Origin: Cryptomeria japonica
Lineage: Eukaryota > Streptophyta > Pinopsida > Cupressales > Cupressaceae
Length of the DNA stretch: 64,000 nt
Direction of reading: 5' to 3'
Assembly: GCF_030272615.1 (NCBI RefSeq)
Contig: NC_081408.1
Span: forward strand, 65,668,546-65,732,545
This document shows positions 35,401 through 47,157 of the stretch, one piece after another (position 1 is the stretch's first letter; each line of letters starts with the position of its first letter). Under the pieces are notes generated by a model. That model made no database searches and was not told the DNA's origin. It was given only the letters and a program-made list of their open reading frames with translations. The position numbers were made by a program, and so were the translations under genes.

Positions 35401-38153
35401 GGAGATGAAGCTAATCCAAAATAAGTGACAATCGGCAAGTGTTTTTCTACAGAGGAAAAGAGAGCAATTGGTACACTGCTTAAGGAGTACACTGATGTTT
35501 TTGCTTGGTCTTATGATGATCTGAAGGAGTTTAGAAATGGACATTTTCAACATCAGATCCCACTAAAGCTAGGCATCTCTCCTTTTAGGCAAAAATTAAG
35601 AAACTTTAATCCCATCATGGTGGATGCAATTTCTAAGGAAGTTGAGAAAATGCTTAAGGCCCGAATCATATATCCAATCCACCATTCCACCTGGGTAGCT
35701 AATATTGTGCCCGTAAGAAAGAAAAATGGAGAAATTCGTATCTATGTTGATTTTCAAAATTTGAATCAAGCAAGCCTAAAGGACAACTACGCCTTACCAA
35801 ATATGGATCACATTTTACAGATAGTGTCTGGGTCAGAGATGATGTCGATATTGGATGGTTTTTCTGGTTATAACTAGATATCTGTAGCAGAACATGAACA
35901 ACACAAGATAGCGTTCATCACTCCATGGGGAACATTCACATACAACCGCATGCCTTTTGGTTTAATAAATATTGGAGCCACTTTCCAAAGGGCTATGGAT
36001 CCCTCTTTCAAGGATTTTTGAGACAGAATAATTGTAGTTTATCTGGATGACCTCACGGTGTTTTCAAAAAAAAGGACAGATCATTTTCAGGATTTGAGTG
36101 CAGTATTACAGCATTGGCGTGAGCACGAGATTTCTCTGAATCCTAAGAAATCAGCTTTTTGCATCACGGAGGGAAAATTGTTAGGACATATTGTCTCAAA
36201 AGAGGGAGTCAAGATTGATCCCAAGCGGGTTAATGCAATTCAACGTCTCAATTTACCCTCTAGCCAGACTGGAGTAAGATCATTCTTTGGTCAAGTGAAT
36301 TTCTTAAGGAGATTTGTTCCAGAGTTTATTGAGACCACAAAACACATTGTTGGCTTGCTAAGTGAGCAACATCCTTTCAAGTGGACCGAAGAGGGCAAAA
36401 ATGCTTTTGAGAAAATTAAAGGATCAGTTGCAAATGCCCCCACTCTTGTTAATCTAGATTTCATGAAGGACTTCATTCTATATTGTTATGCATCAGACCA
36501 TACTATGTCTGGGATTCTATTGTAGTTGGATGAACATGGGGCCGAAATGCCTATAGCGTTCATGAGTACTCCACTCAAGAAGCATGAGCTCAAATATTCA
36601 CCTATGGAGAAGCATGCATATGCTATTGTAAAAGCTATGAAACAGTTTTGATAATATATCCTGCATTCCCACTCTGTGGTTTTTGTTCCAGATTGAGCCA
36701 TGAAAAGCATTTTGACTCAACAGGAGGCTGGACTAAATAAGAGAGCAACATGGGTGATGAAAATCCAGGAATATGACTTAGATATTCACCCTATGAAGAC
36801 AATTAAAGGGTGGGGCTTATGCAGGTTGATAGCAGAAAATGAGGTGGAAACTAAAGCAGAGTTACCATTAACTCTTTTTGTTGGATTGCAGAATACTTGG
36901 TTCTCTGATGTGGCCTACTATTTAACTTATGGTAGTTGCCTAAATCATCTGTCGGCTAAGGAACAAAGGAATTTAAAATTAAAAGCTGCAAAGTATGTAA
37001 TTTGGCAGGATGTTCTATACAAAAAGGGTTTAGATGGAACATACCTAAGGTGTGTAGATAAACCTCAACAGCAAAAGCTCCTAGAAGCTTATCATGGAGA
37101 GGTTTGTGGTGGACACTTCTCATCATCTGTTACTGCTTTCAAAATTCTAAGAAATTATTTTTATTGGCCCGACATGTTTCGGGATGCCTATATTCATGTA
37201 AAAGAATGCAAAAAATGTTAATTGTTTTCTGGAAAGCCACATTTAGCAGCATTGCCTCTAAGGCCTGTAGTGATGGATGAACCTTTCAAATAGTGGGGCA
37301 TTGATTTCATAGGCCCAATAAACCCTCATTCCAGTGCGGGTCACATGTATATTTTGATAGCAACTGACTACTTTACTAAGTGGGTAGAGGCCATTCCCAC
37401 CAAAAAGGCTAACTCAGAGATTGTGTGTAATTTTCTCATGGATTACATCCTAGTTCATTTTGGGGTACCCCAAAAAATTGTGACAGATAATGCATCATAT
37501 TGCTCCTCCGAAGAGTTGACCATGTTTTGCTATGATCATTAGATTTCCCTCTCACATTCCTCTGATTATTTTCCACAGGGCAATGGTTTGGCCAAATCTA
37601 GCAACAAGAATTTGATAGTCATCATGAAGAAGCTAGTTGATGAGAATGCTAGGAATTGGCATAAGAAGTTCTATGAGGCTTTATGGGTGGACAGAACCAC
37701 ACCCAAGAGGGCTATTGGAATGGCACCTTTTGAACTTGTGTATGGCGTAGGAGTGAAACTTTCTTTGTCACTAGAGTTATCAGCAACCAAGCTGCAAATA
37801 GTAGTGGAAGATCCCTTCTTTCAAAATGCTTTGGAGAAAAGAATCATGTATCTGACAAAGTTAGAAGAAGAGAGAGAATTGTTGGTGGATACGATTTCAG
37901 AACATTAGAGCCGAGTAAAGAGGATTTTTGACATGCGAGCTCGACCAAGAGGTTTCCTAGTAGGCGATGAGGTGCTACTATGGGACAAAAGGAGAGAGTC
38001 AAAAGGTGCTCACGACAAGTTTGATTCATTGTGGAAAGGTCCTTTCAGAATTTGTGAAGCAGTAGGATAAAATCATTCAAACTCAGCTATGCTGACAGAA
38101 CGATCATGCCTTATACCTACAATGGGCAAGATCTCAAGCTCTATAAATTGTAA
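32401..38153 (+). pseudogene. gag-pol: Ty3/gypsy Gag-Pol of element E with aRNase H upstream of RT
   Basis: One continuous frame from 32401 (no ATG; start unclear) to a stop at 38068; a one-base shift restores the expected C terminus, ending LYKL at 38153. Order: Gag (32700-33240), zinc motif CSFHLTTDHDGVSC (about 33490), protease DSGASDN (34204), second RNase H with FDGSC, AEYEALLLGL, KGDAELIV and SRADSLA (34670-35030), RT with YLDDL (36040), degenerate RNase H (36470-36650), integrase with its HHCC finger (37095-37220) and WGIDFIG, VTDNAS. The expected catalytic Glu of integrase is Lys (37594-37596, AAA). About 15 in-frame stops are present. The RNase H before RT carries the four acidic residues; nothing similar lies between RNase H and integrase. 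Confidence 0.9.
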
Positions 38154-38302
38154 GTCCAGTGTTTGAGTCACTTGTACATAGTAGTCTAGGTATTTTTGGT
38201 TGTGTCCTTAACCTTTTCCCCTTTGTTTTATGTTTTGTGAAACCAAAGTCTGTGAGTTTTTTGCATTTTCCTTTGAAAAATACAATCCCCAGTCAGAGCC
38301 AA

Positions 38303-41300
38303 TGTTACCGCATCATTTATTCTTCATTGCGAGAGTGGGTAATCTTTTCCTTTTTATGTTGGAGTCCTAGTTCATACCATATTACCATGGTTCAAGTACT
38401 TAGTGCGGCCTCAAATCCTTTCTCTAGTCATTTAAGTCAAGTTCAGATAATTCATTGTACTCCTTGAACATGTTGAACCATTTTGAACTTCGTTCAAGAT
38501 GTCCATTTAGGTTCAATATGTTCCAAGGTGTTCAGAAAAGGTTCTTCATACTAACGTTTTCTCTAAGTTTTTGCAGTGGCTCTTTAATAAATTTTTTCCT
38601 ATTCAGTGATATAACATTTGTTTGAACATGTTGAACTGAGTTCAAAGGGTTCAAATATGTTCAACATGTTCAACATAGTAAAGTAGTCAGCAGTTTGATG
38701 CAGTGTACATCTTGAATTACATGAACACTCAAGAAGTTGGTTCAAGATGTTCATATGCGTTCAATGCTGGTGGGTCCCCCAGTTTATAATGTTTTGAGAA
38801 GTGCATTTGTTGCTAAATACGGAGAGGTAGAACCATATTGTAGAGTGATGTCATTCTTTGTCTTTTTCAAAGTAAGTGAACATTTCGGGAACTGGCAGTT
38901 TCTTAAAGTACACTGACATGCATTCAATGCATGCGTGCAGGGGTCTAATCTACCAATTTGCCACGTTCGGAAGGAAATTGTGAAATCATTGCATTTAATG
39001 TGTCTGTATTATTACCTTTCTCAATAAGGTATGAAAATCATTTGTGTTCTGCGTTTGCTACTTGCTACTAGATTTCTGTTTATATTATCCCTGGATAGGA
39101 GTCTTTCTTGCTGCTAGCCGTCGTCCGATTATACAGCTGTGAAGGTGAGTCTTTCCTTATTTTCTCCAGTGTTTTCCCTTGCATTTTCTCTCATACAAGA
39201 GGTTTCACTGCAATCAAATTAGGGTTTCTTGTTTTGAAATCATGAAGTCCACCCTACACTTGTTTGGAAATGTCTTTAGCTTGGCGTCCACATAAGCCAT
39301 AGTTAGTGATACTGACCTGAAGGGTGAGAACCTTGAAGATTTCAAAGAAAGGGTGTTCATGGGTGTTGATAAGTCTTTTGGTATAGAGATTTTGAGTAGT
39401 GGACTTTTAGAAGCTGCAGCCTTTCCTCCAGCAATTCCTTGTCCAGAGCTGGTTTGGGAGTGTATTGCCAGATATGACCCTATATCTGAAACTATTAAAA
39501 GGGATAATGGCAAAACCCTTCTTGTCATTAACCGTGAGGTGATTGCTTCAGTGTTCAAGATACCAGATTATCACTTTTCTAATTTCTCCCCTGCTCAGTC
39601 AATTAGTGAGTTCAATGCAGATAGAGCCGGACACAAGAATAATGTGGCAAAGTTCTGGTTGAAGGTCCCTCAGAGAGGTGGTTCTAGACTACCTAAAAAT
39701 CCTAACTAGAACCACATGTTGCCACATATCCATGATGTAATGCTTCTATTGCATCGAGCCAGAGGTTCTGCCGAAGCTTATAGCTTTGATGATTGGATAT
39801 ATTGCTATGTGCAGTTAGTTCTGGAAGGTAAATAATATTTGGATTGGGCAGAGTTAATTGCTGATTCGATGAGAGAGAAATTGAGTCTAGCCAAGCAATT
39901 TCAAAAAAACTTCTTCATGTCCTTGTATCTTTTGTATTGTCTGGCCTGTGTTAAGGAGTTAACGGGTATACCCAAGCAGCCCACTGAGGAAGATGTTCTG
40001 ATGTATGAGTTTTATCCAATGCTACGAAGAGACAATGCCCTAAAAGATTTCAGAAGGGTACACAATGCATTCCTGGGTGATATGTGTCATGAACTGAAGG
40101 GTACAAAAGCCAAGCGAATTTCAGATGATGCACAGTCCTTGATTAAGAAGTTTGGAAGCTTTTACATCCAGTTCCCATGCTTTTGCTATATACATGTAGG
40201 AGGCTTTGAAGAGGAACCCTTCAAGCTTCCACATTTTTATTTTGAATGTTTTGTCCTAGCAGAAGTATGCAGACAACTAACTTCTGTGGTCAAGAAGGCA
40301 CAGCCTAAGGACAATTGGGAAGGTCATTTTCCAATACAATTGGGAGTGTTATCCTATAATTCAATATCTAATGCATTAAGTATAGGAGCAGATCTTAGAA
40401 ATTTTAATTTCTCTCTGTATGCTGAAAGAAAAGGGTTTGACAATAAAGGATTTTCTCAGAGTCTCGGCTTAATGCCTTATCTTCCCACGCCATAGTTAGA
40501 AGATTTCTGGGAAGACTGTTCAGACGAACTTGAAGTCTTCAAAAGAGAAAATATGAGATTGGTGCTAGAATAGGTTATTTCTCTACAAATAAAGATAGAT
40601 ATTAAAGGGCTTCAAGAAGATTATCTTGAACTATTTGAACCAGGGTATTTAGCCCATGCAGAGACTGCAATGCCCCCAATTAATTGGGATGGGGAGGAAA
40701 ATGATGACATACAATTGAGAACCAAACAAGTTCTGGATAGAACCATGGCATGGGTGGTTAAAAAGAAAGCAATGAAGCCAGGCGTCAAGTCCCTTCCTAT
40801 GAGAAGTATGTCTTCACCAAAACTTCCTTCTAACAGTGCTCCTGTTCATGCAGGTAAAGAAATCAAGTCAGCTCAGCCTAGATGCAGATCTAGCCTAACT
40901 CTAGATTTCAATACCCCTCAGCATACTCGATCACATAGTGTCACCCAGAGGAGGATGGACCAGGTCAAGGATATGGGAGTGTAAGATGCCGTGCTTGAAG
41001 CTCAGATCTTTGAAATTGAAGATTTGGATGGTGAAGTTGCTTGTGCTCTAGACTCCCAAACGGTGACTATGGCCATGACACCACCCCCAAAGATGATTGA
41101 AGGAACTTCTCATTATACTGCGTCTCCTAAATGGTTAACAACCTCAGTGAACAAGAAAAGGATCTTTCTTCCTATGACCATTCCAATTTAGGAGATGGTT
41201 GCCAAGTACTCTGAGAAGAATCCAAAGCCAAAGAGGTTCAAGACCACCACGCACCTGAACAATGACGAGGAAACTAGAAAATGGATGACAGAAATTTCTT

Positions 41301-43252
41301 CTTACAAACTGAAAGATGAGAACAAAGAGGCTAGTTCTGATGATTTTGAAATCACAAAAGTAGAGTTGGGGAAGATGAGCAGGGATACAGATAACCATTG
41401 TTTTCAAGTGTCAGCGAAGAAAATGCTTACCCGGTCAGAGAAGGATGGACGGTAGAAAAGAGAACTTAAGAGACATATAAGTGTTTTGGGTCAGTTCATC
41501 GATAGCATCAGTTTCCTTGGAGCAATTCCAATATCCCATGCCACTGAGAATTTTGACCCAACTTCTCCAGAAAATAAGAAGTTGATGAATCAAGTTCAAC
41601 AAGCTAAGAGCATCACTGAAGTGGTTGAAAAATAGATTGAACAAATAATCAAAGATGGTGAAAAATATATTACCAACTCCTAAAAGTTGTGTGATGAAGT
41701 ACAAAGCCTAATTTTAGAAATCCAGAATCAGCTTGTACCATGGGAGAAAGAAGAGCACAAATCACAAAATGTCCTACCTCTGTTTACCAACATCGAAGAG
41801 TATGGAACTACCAGATTTCTGACAGAACATTCAAGTAAGCTGGTATCTGATGAATGCCAACTTTTCATGCTAAAGAAAACTATAATGTGGTGGGTGCTCA
41901 CCTTTCAGTCGGTGATTACGGATGCAAAAACCTCCATCTATGAACTCTAGGATTTGCAGAGCAGTATAGTCAAGGATAATAAAGTGGTTAATCCCAATCA
42001 TGACTAGGAACTAGGAATCTGTGGGTCAAGTACATAGGAAGTAGTCAAGTCTTTCCGATTGAACATGGAGAAGATTAGAGTTAAGTGTAGTTTCACGCCG
42101 GAGGATATAACCAAAGAGGCTAGGATCGAATCTATGGTTTTCATTGGGAATCATCAACTGTCGAAACACTCAGAGAAGATGGTACAACACAAGTGGAATA
42201 AAGAGGTGGCAAAGGCGAAGCTTAATGTAATAAAAGTCCCAAGCCAATTCGTGATCTAGGAACTCATGGCTGCTCATGACGCTCGCGAAGACGGAGAAGA
42301 GGATGATGATGAAATATGACATAATGCATCCACTTTGGGCTAGTTTTCTTTATTTTTAAAAACATTTTTCATAGTTATGCAAAAACTTTGGGACAACTAT
42401 CCCAAAATACTTTCTGTTGTTTTCATAACTATTTTATTGAGGAGTGGTCAAGTTTTCAGGGAGACCCCCCCCCGTTTAGACTATAAATTAAGTAAAACCG
42501 ATGGTAGAAGGGTTAGATTTTAGTAACTGATTTTGGAAAACTTGAACGGTTTTTGTTTTGATATTTTCTATCCTTAATCAAAGGAAGAATCAGATGGTTG
42601 ATATTGGTGGTGGAAAATGATTAGCATATGTATCATTGTGTCTTTGATTACATAACGATATATATATGAAATCTGATCATATTGTTTTTGGGGAGAAGAA
42701 AGATCCATGTATTTTGAATCCGAATAGATAACATGTCTTTGCATATGTTCATCCGATCAAGTAACAGTATTTGATTATTTCACTGCAGTTTTTCATTATT
42801 CCTCTAATGTTCTTTCCTTTGAATGTGTTGTTTATTCTAGAAAAGATTCATGTTTGCGAGTGGATTCATTTTCTTTGAATCTGTTCATCTTTATTTGGAA
42901 GAAGTATATTGAGCTTTGTTTCAGTTGCTATAGTTACGTACTTTGAAAATTAGGAAGATAGTTTCCATTCTTTATGAGATATGAGGAAAGTTATAGCCTT
43001 TCATCCAAGAATGATATAGGTGGCCTTATATGCTTTCTGGTTAAAATCTTTTCATTTGGATATAAATAAAAACAAAAAAAACACATTTTATGAAAAATCT
43101 AGATAGGGAGTTGTACCTAGGCAAAAATTCAGAGGGAGGTGATTTGAACAAACACTTACCCAATTGTTCAGTGAACCATTTGTTCTTAAAAGAAGGTAAC
43201 ACAGTTTTAAAATTGATCATTTAAAGGCAAAGAGAAAATTTGTTCACCAACA
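38303..43252 (+). mobile_element. 3' LTR of element E
   Basis: 4950 bp, TGTTACCGCATC...CACCAACA, matching 27313-32261 from end to end with one base net length difference. It is followed by TSD ACTTC (43253-43257) and then the rest of the H LTR. Confidence 0.92.
39242..42319 (+). pseudogene. LTR-encoded 1025-codon frame of E (3' LTR copy)
   Basis: Start ATG at 39242 and final TGA at 42317-42319: exactly the same length as the 5' LTR copy, with no net insertion or deletion. About 14 in-frame stops are present. Five are shared with the 5' copy (39293, 39707, 39833, 40982, 42257) and were therefore probably present in the parent element; the private ones are mostly CAG/CAA to TAG/TAA or TGG to TAG changes (for example 40493, 41189, 41948). 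It encodes the same protein as described at 28252-31329. Confidence 0.75.
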
Positions 43253-43257
43253 ACTTC
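43253..43257. repeat. Target site duplication of element E (right), ACTTC
   Basis: Exact copy of 27308-27312, directly after the LTR terminus CCAACA. Confidence 0.92.
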
Positions 43258-43665
43258 AAAAGAGTTCACAACAAGCTTGTGGGTATTCATTCCCACCATG
43301 GTTTTTCCCATTTGGGTTTCCACATGAAAAATCTGTGTGCTATGGGTTGTGAGATTTTCATGTGATGATTGTGTGGTTTTGATTAAGTTAGATATGCATG
43401 CATTGTTAAATGGTTGTGGTATTATAGGTACAACTCATGCATGATTATATCAGTGAAGTAGTTATCAAGGTTTGAGATCTATTGAATGTTATCTAAACTA
43501 TGGTTCTTTAACTGATATAACTATGGTTAAGTTTAGTGGTGAAGACAACCAGTCAGTTGTGTTTTGATATGACAAAGTGTTGAAGTAGTTTTTTTTTGTG
43601 TATTGATTCACCCCCCTCCCCTCTTAGTACCTATTAGCACCTTAGTAGTTCATCAATATTCATTA
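43253..43665 (+). mobile_element. 3' LTR of element H, right part
   Basis: It resumes H LTR sequence after E: 'gtgggtattcattcccaccatgg' through 'accttagtagttcatcaatattca', matching 22066-22449. The exact last base is uncertain by up to about 15 bases. The flank after it (43666 on) is not H sequence. Confidence 0.82.
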
Positions 43666-43699
43666 GTTAGCATTTTGATTTTTTTGACATTTTGCATAG

Positions 43700-45074
43700 A
43701 TATTGCATTAATGATATGTTGTCATTAATGTCAATTGAATGGTTAAATGGTAGTCATGTTATTGCTGATATTGTTGTTTTTGATATTGGCTAGTAACTTG
43801 TATTTTATGTTTGTGAGAAGAACTGGTGACCCAGTGTAAAGGGTTGAACCTTTCTATGTAATGTAACCGGTAAACCCTATCAGTTGTTAAACCTTAACCG
43901 ACCAAGTTTGATGGTTTATTATTTGATAACTTGTATTGATGGAGATACATGTGATCATTTGATTGAGGATATATTCAAATTGTTTTGGCATGTTTGATCT
44001 TGTCTAGGGAAGGAGCAAATTGGATTTCATCTAATACACAATGTGTGATGAGTTACAAAGTTCAATGGAGTCGTGATCATAGAGTAGTTGAAATTGTCTT
44101 GAAGAATGTGAAGAGATTGTCATGATTTCTAATGGTCAAGATTGAACTGACTTGTTTGTAACCTCGATGATGAGAATTAAGTTTTTCTTATGTTACCGAC
44201 CCAATTGATTTCTATTTAAGGTCGATGAAGTTGTTTGGTAAGGTTGTTGGCAAGGTTGGTTGAAAATCTATTGAGTGCATAGTTGCCAAACTGGTGAATG
44301 CATATGCACTTTTCAGTGAAGGCGGACTAAAGCTCATAGAAGGACCTGATCAAGCAAAAGTAGTGCTACTTAGACAGATCAAGAAAAACTGTTGTTTTCT
44401 AACAATTACAACAGATGTAAAATCCCTTAATCAGCTAAGCCCTAACAAGCTTGGTTACTCATTAATTCCTCTAACAAGGTGGTCCATTAGCTTGGATTCT
44501 TAAATCCTCTAGTGAGGTTACTCCTAACAGGGTGTTGTGCTTCTAACAAGGCATATTTGTAAATCTCTTAACCAAGTGATTCCTAACCGGAATTAGTTCT
44601 TAATAGGACTTATTGTAATGCTCTAATAGGCTTTGGCTCCTAATAGGGAAAACTTCAAAAGTGTTTAGATAGCTATCCTTGTGAGTCCCATCTCACCCTG
44701 GTTTTTACCTATTTGGGTTTTCCAAGTATAAACATTTGTGTCAAGTGGTGAATTCTTTGGTGGTTGTGACTTTATTTGTTGATTTGGTTAATCTTTGATA
44801 AGGTGTGTTAAGTAGAAGCATTGAAAGATGAATATGTTGAGTTATTATTAGGCATTGTTGATATTCACAAGACTTAAGTTGTTTACTGTTAAAGTTGTCA
44901 TAATAGTTAAACCAGTTGATGTCAAGTATTCTTATGAATATTGATCTTGACTGAGATATGTTTAGCTTGTTTGACTGTGTTTGAGTTTGGGAACTTTGTA
45001 TCAATTTTTTAGTATACTAATTCACCCCCCCTCTCAGTATTCTACCTAATACTTATTCTTTCATCAATCCATCA
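43700..45074 (+). mobile_element. 5' LTR of copia element J
   Basis: Non-coding LTR ending ...AATCCATCA at 45074, two bases before its PBS. The start is uncertain: TGTTGTCATTAATGTC at 43717 is the first clear terminus-like sequence, possibly preceded by a decayed end near 43700. It shares the 'ttaaatcctctagtgaggt' block (44493-44515) with the H LTR, so H, J and K are related families. Small frames such as 44294-44503 are not considered genes. Confidence 0.7.
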
Positions 45075-45076
45075 AT

Positions 45077-45088
45077 TGGTATCAGAGC
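45077..45088 (+). promoter_or_regulatory. Primer binding site of element J
   Basis: TGGTATCAGAGC, a perfect initiator-Met tRNA complement, two bases after the LTR end. Confidence 0.92.
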
Positions 45089-45145
45089 ATCTCGGGTCCT
45101 CTTAATCTGAAAGCCTAACAGCTTGAGGAAAACGTCTTATAGATC

Positions 45146-45613
45146 ATGATGAAGAAAGAAGGTCCAAAGTTCAACAAAGATAACTATAGAATATGGAGTG
45201 ATAGAATGAAGATTTACAATAAGAGTCTTGGTAGTTAGTATTGGGAGCATATAGATATTAAGTATACTACACCTACTGGACCCCTGACTGATGATCAGAA
45301 GACAGTACAACAAGAAAATCACCAAGCATTGAAAGCTATTATGAGTTCCATGTCTGATGCTGAATATGTAGATGTTCATGGTCATGAAACTGCATATGAA
45401 GTATGAAAGAAACTAGAAGATATCTATAGCAGTGATGAGCATGTCAAGATTGCTAAAGAAGAGAGTTTAAGAGGAAAGTTTGATGACATGAGAATGTCCA
45501 AAGGAGAGAATATCCAATAGTATAGTCAAAGGATTAAAGAGATAGTTGGTGAGATAAAGAGTGCAGGAGCAAAAGTGGAAGATGCCACAATAATCAGTAA
45601 GGTACTGAGAACC
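45146..45613 (+). pseudogene. gag: Copia Gag fragment of element J
   Basis: Starts MMKKEGPKFNKDNYRIW at 45146 and aligns with H Gag (MMKREGPKFN). It keeps the conserved IYSSDEHVKIAKEESLRGKF block. Several stops (TAG at about 45236, TGA at about 45403, TAG at about 45518) are present. It is cut at 45613 by the LTR of element K, near the residues corresponding to KVLRSLLP of H; the rest of J is outside the window. Confidence 0.85.
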
Positions 45614-46361
45614 TATTGGTATAACATAAACTGGTATGATGATAATGTATGTTGTCATTGATGCCAATAAGTGTAGGTGAACCGGTATGAATATTAGAAG
45701 AAGTTGTTATTGATATTCAAGTAGGAGAACCAATATGAAGGGATGAACAGGACTGATGTCAGGGTTTCACTAAGTGTGACTACCAGATTGTAGTCTCATC
45801 TCTAGGGTTTCTGTTTGGCAATCTAGCTTGTGCGATACAACTAGTGACATTTTTGATGAGTTAGCTAATAGATAAGGATGAGATCAAGATGCCACGTTGT
45901 TTTTGTCCACATGAAGGATTTCCTTGAGGATATTGCATGTGAAGATAGATTGCATTAAATGTCTACCTCGGGATTGAACATTCTTCTTAGCGGTATGTGA
46001 AGAGAGCATGATGGGTTACTGATTTCCATATGCAATGAATAATGGACGATGCAGAATGACTTGTGATCTATTTGAGATTGTTTTATTTTATGCAAAGTGT
46101 TTGAACGGTCAGGATTGAACCGCTTGTAATTATAAACCTAAAATGTTTAGGGTTTAGGGTTTAGGGTTTAGGGTTTATGCTACCAACCTAATTGTTCTCT
46201 ATAAGGTCAATGATGTTTGTTATTGTTTGTGTTGGAAAATTTTGTGTTTGTATTTGAGTGATGAGATACTTGCCAGACTAGTGAGTGGAAAACTATAGAG
46301 TAGAGGAGCTAAAAAGGATTTGCCTTAGCATGTAGTGTTGTCATCAGATCAGAGCTTTACC
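45614..46361 (+). mobile_element. LTR of copia element K (H family), interrupted by F
   Basis: It begins TATTGGTATAAC at 45614 (TGTTGG expected, one transition) inside J gag. From about 45932 it aligns with the H 3' LTR at 26626-27070 ('gcatgatgggtta', 'ggacgatg', 'accgcttgtaa', 'ctataaggtcaatga'). It stops at 46361 in 'gctttacc', where H continues 'tgttgtcttg', so F inserted here. Confidence 0.78.
46146..46173 (+). repeat. Interstitial plant telomere-type repeat (TTTAGGG)x4
   Basis: Four perfect tandem copies plus a partial TTTA inside the K LTR. The homologous place in the H LTR (about 26832) has a single copy, so this is local expansion within an LTR and not a chromosome end. Confidence 0.92.
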
Positions 46362-47130
46362 TATAGACACCCAAAATTGTCATTTCTAATTAAATAAATA
46401 TTTTATTTATTTAATTATCTAAGCTTAATTATTCTATTAATTAAATAAATCTTTATTTATTTAATTAATTCATTTATCCTCTTCTAGCCTTATTTCTCAT
46501 TTAAATAAATACATTTATTTATTTAAATTATCCTTTTCCTAAATTAAATAAATATCTTATTTATTTAATTATCCCACTTCTTCTATTAATTAAATAAATC
46601 TTTATTTATTTAATTAATTCATTAACCTTTTCTACCCATGACACGTCATTCATCTCTTAATTCATACACTACCTACCCCTTTCATTATTTTATTATTTCT
46701 TTTACCTACCCTCTAATCATAGCCGACCTCCTTTTACACCTCTCAATATTATCCCTCCATTTCATATTGTGTCTTCTATATAAGGAGATGCTTCCTTCAT
46801 TATCAAACCCTAATGATGCATCCTAATGAATTTTATGCAATTGACTACACTACGATCCTACTTGCAACCACATTCCATTCTTTGTTGAGCTCTTGTGCAT
46901 ATAAAATCTGAGAGCAAATATATCAAGAAAGATCAATGGAGATAGGAAGAATGGAGATCCAAACCCTATTGGACGTGTGATGGTATAATCTTTGTGATTT
47001 CATTTGATTTGCATTGTCTTAGGTAATCTTCATATGTTATGGTGGATCTTTGTTGTTGTTAGGCTAGGGTTTTTGTGGTTGAATTCATTTAGCCTTTCAA
47101 TATCGTTATTATTGTTATCCATTTTCACCA
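46362..47130 (+). mobile_element. 5' LTR of Ty3/gypsy element F
   Basis: It begins TATAGACACCC at 46362 (TGTAGACACCC expected) and ends about ten bases before the PBS, near TTTTCACCA; the exact end is uncertain. TATA box TATATAAG at 46777-46784. The 5' third is a series of AT-rich hairpins (46388-46618). F's 3' LTR lies beyond the window because G interrupts F. Confidence 0.75.
46388..46618. repeat. Five AT-rich inverted repeats in the F LTR
   Basis: Hairpins built on AAATAAAT/ATTTATTT at 46388-46416, 46436-46469, 46499-46528, 46542-46570 and 46585-46618, with loops of 2-6 bases. The second and fifth lie in an identical segment of about 42 bp (46432 on and 46581 on). Confidence 0.88.
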
Positions 47131-47139
47131 TATATATTT

Positions 47140-47157
47140 TGGCATGCCCGGTGGGAC
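47140..47157 (+). promoter_or_regulatory. Primer binding site of element F
   Basis: TGGCATGCCCGGTGGGAC, starting with TGG after the LTR end. It differs from the E and G sites; the matching tRNA is not identified. Confidence 0.7.

Larger units (their letters stand above)
27313..43252 (+). mobile_element. Element E: complete Ty3/gypsy retrotransposon, 15.94 kb, with 4.95-kb LTRs
   Basis: Termini TGTTACC...CCAACA, 5-bp TSD (ACTTC), LTRs 27313-32261 and 38303-43252 (4949 and 4950 bp), PBS at 32268 and a single-frame gag-pol between them. The LTRs are unusually long and each carries a 1025-codon frame. A 460-bp stretch compared by eye (28261-28720 with its partner) differs at about 12 sites, roughly 2-3%. 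Integrase after RT-RNase H and the zinc motif of Cx2Hx4Hx4C type suggest the Tat group of Ty3/gypsy. A clear PPT is not visible before the 3' LTR: the bases before 38303 are only mildly purine-rich. Confidence 0.92.

Noticed and set aside
46146-46173. True telomere or chromosome end
   Set aside because: Only four units, embedded in an LTR with homologous sequence continuing on both sides.
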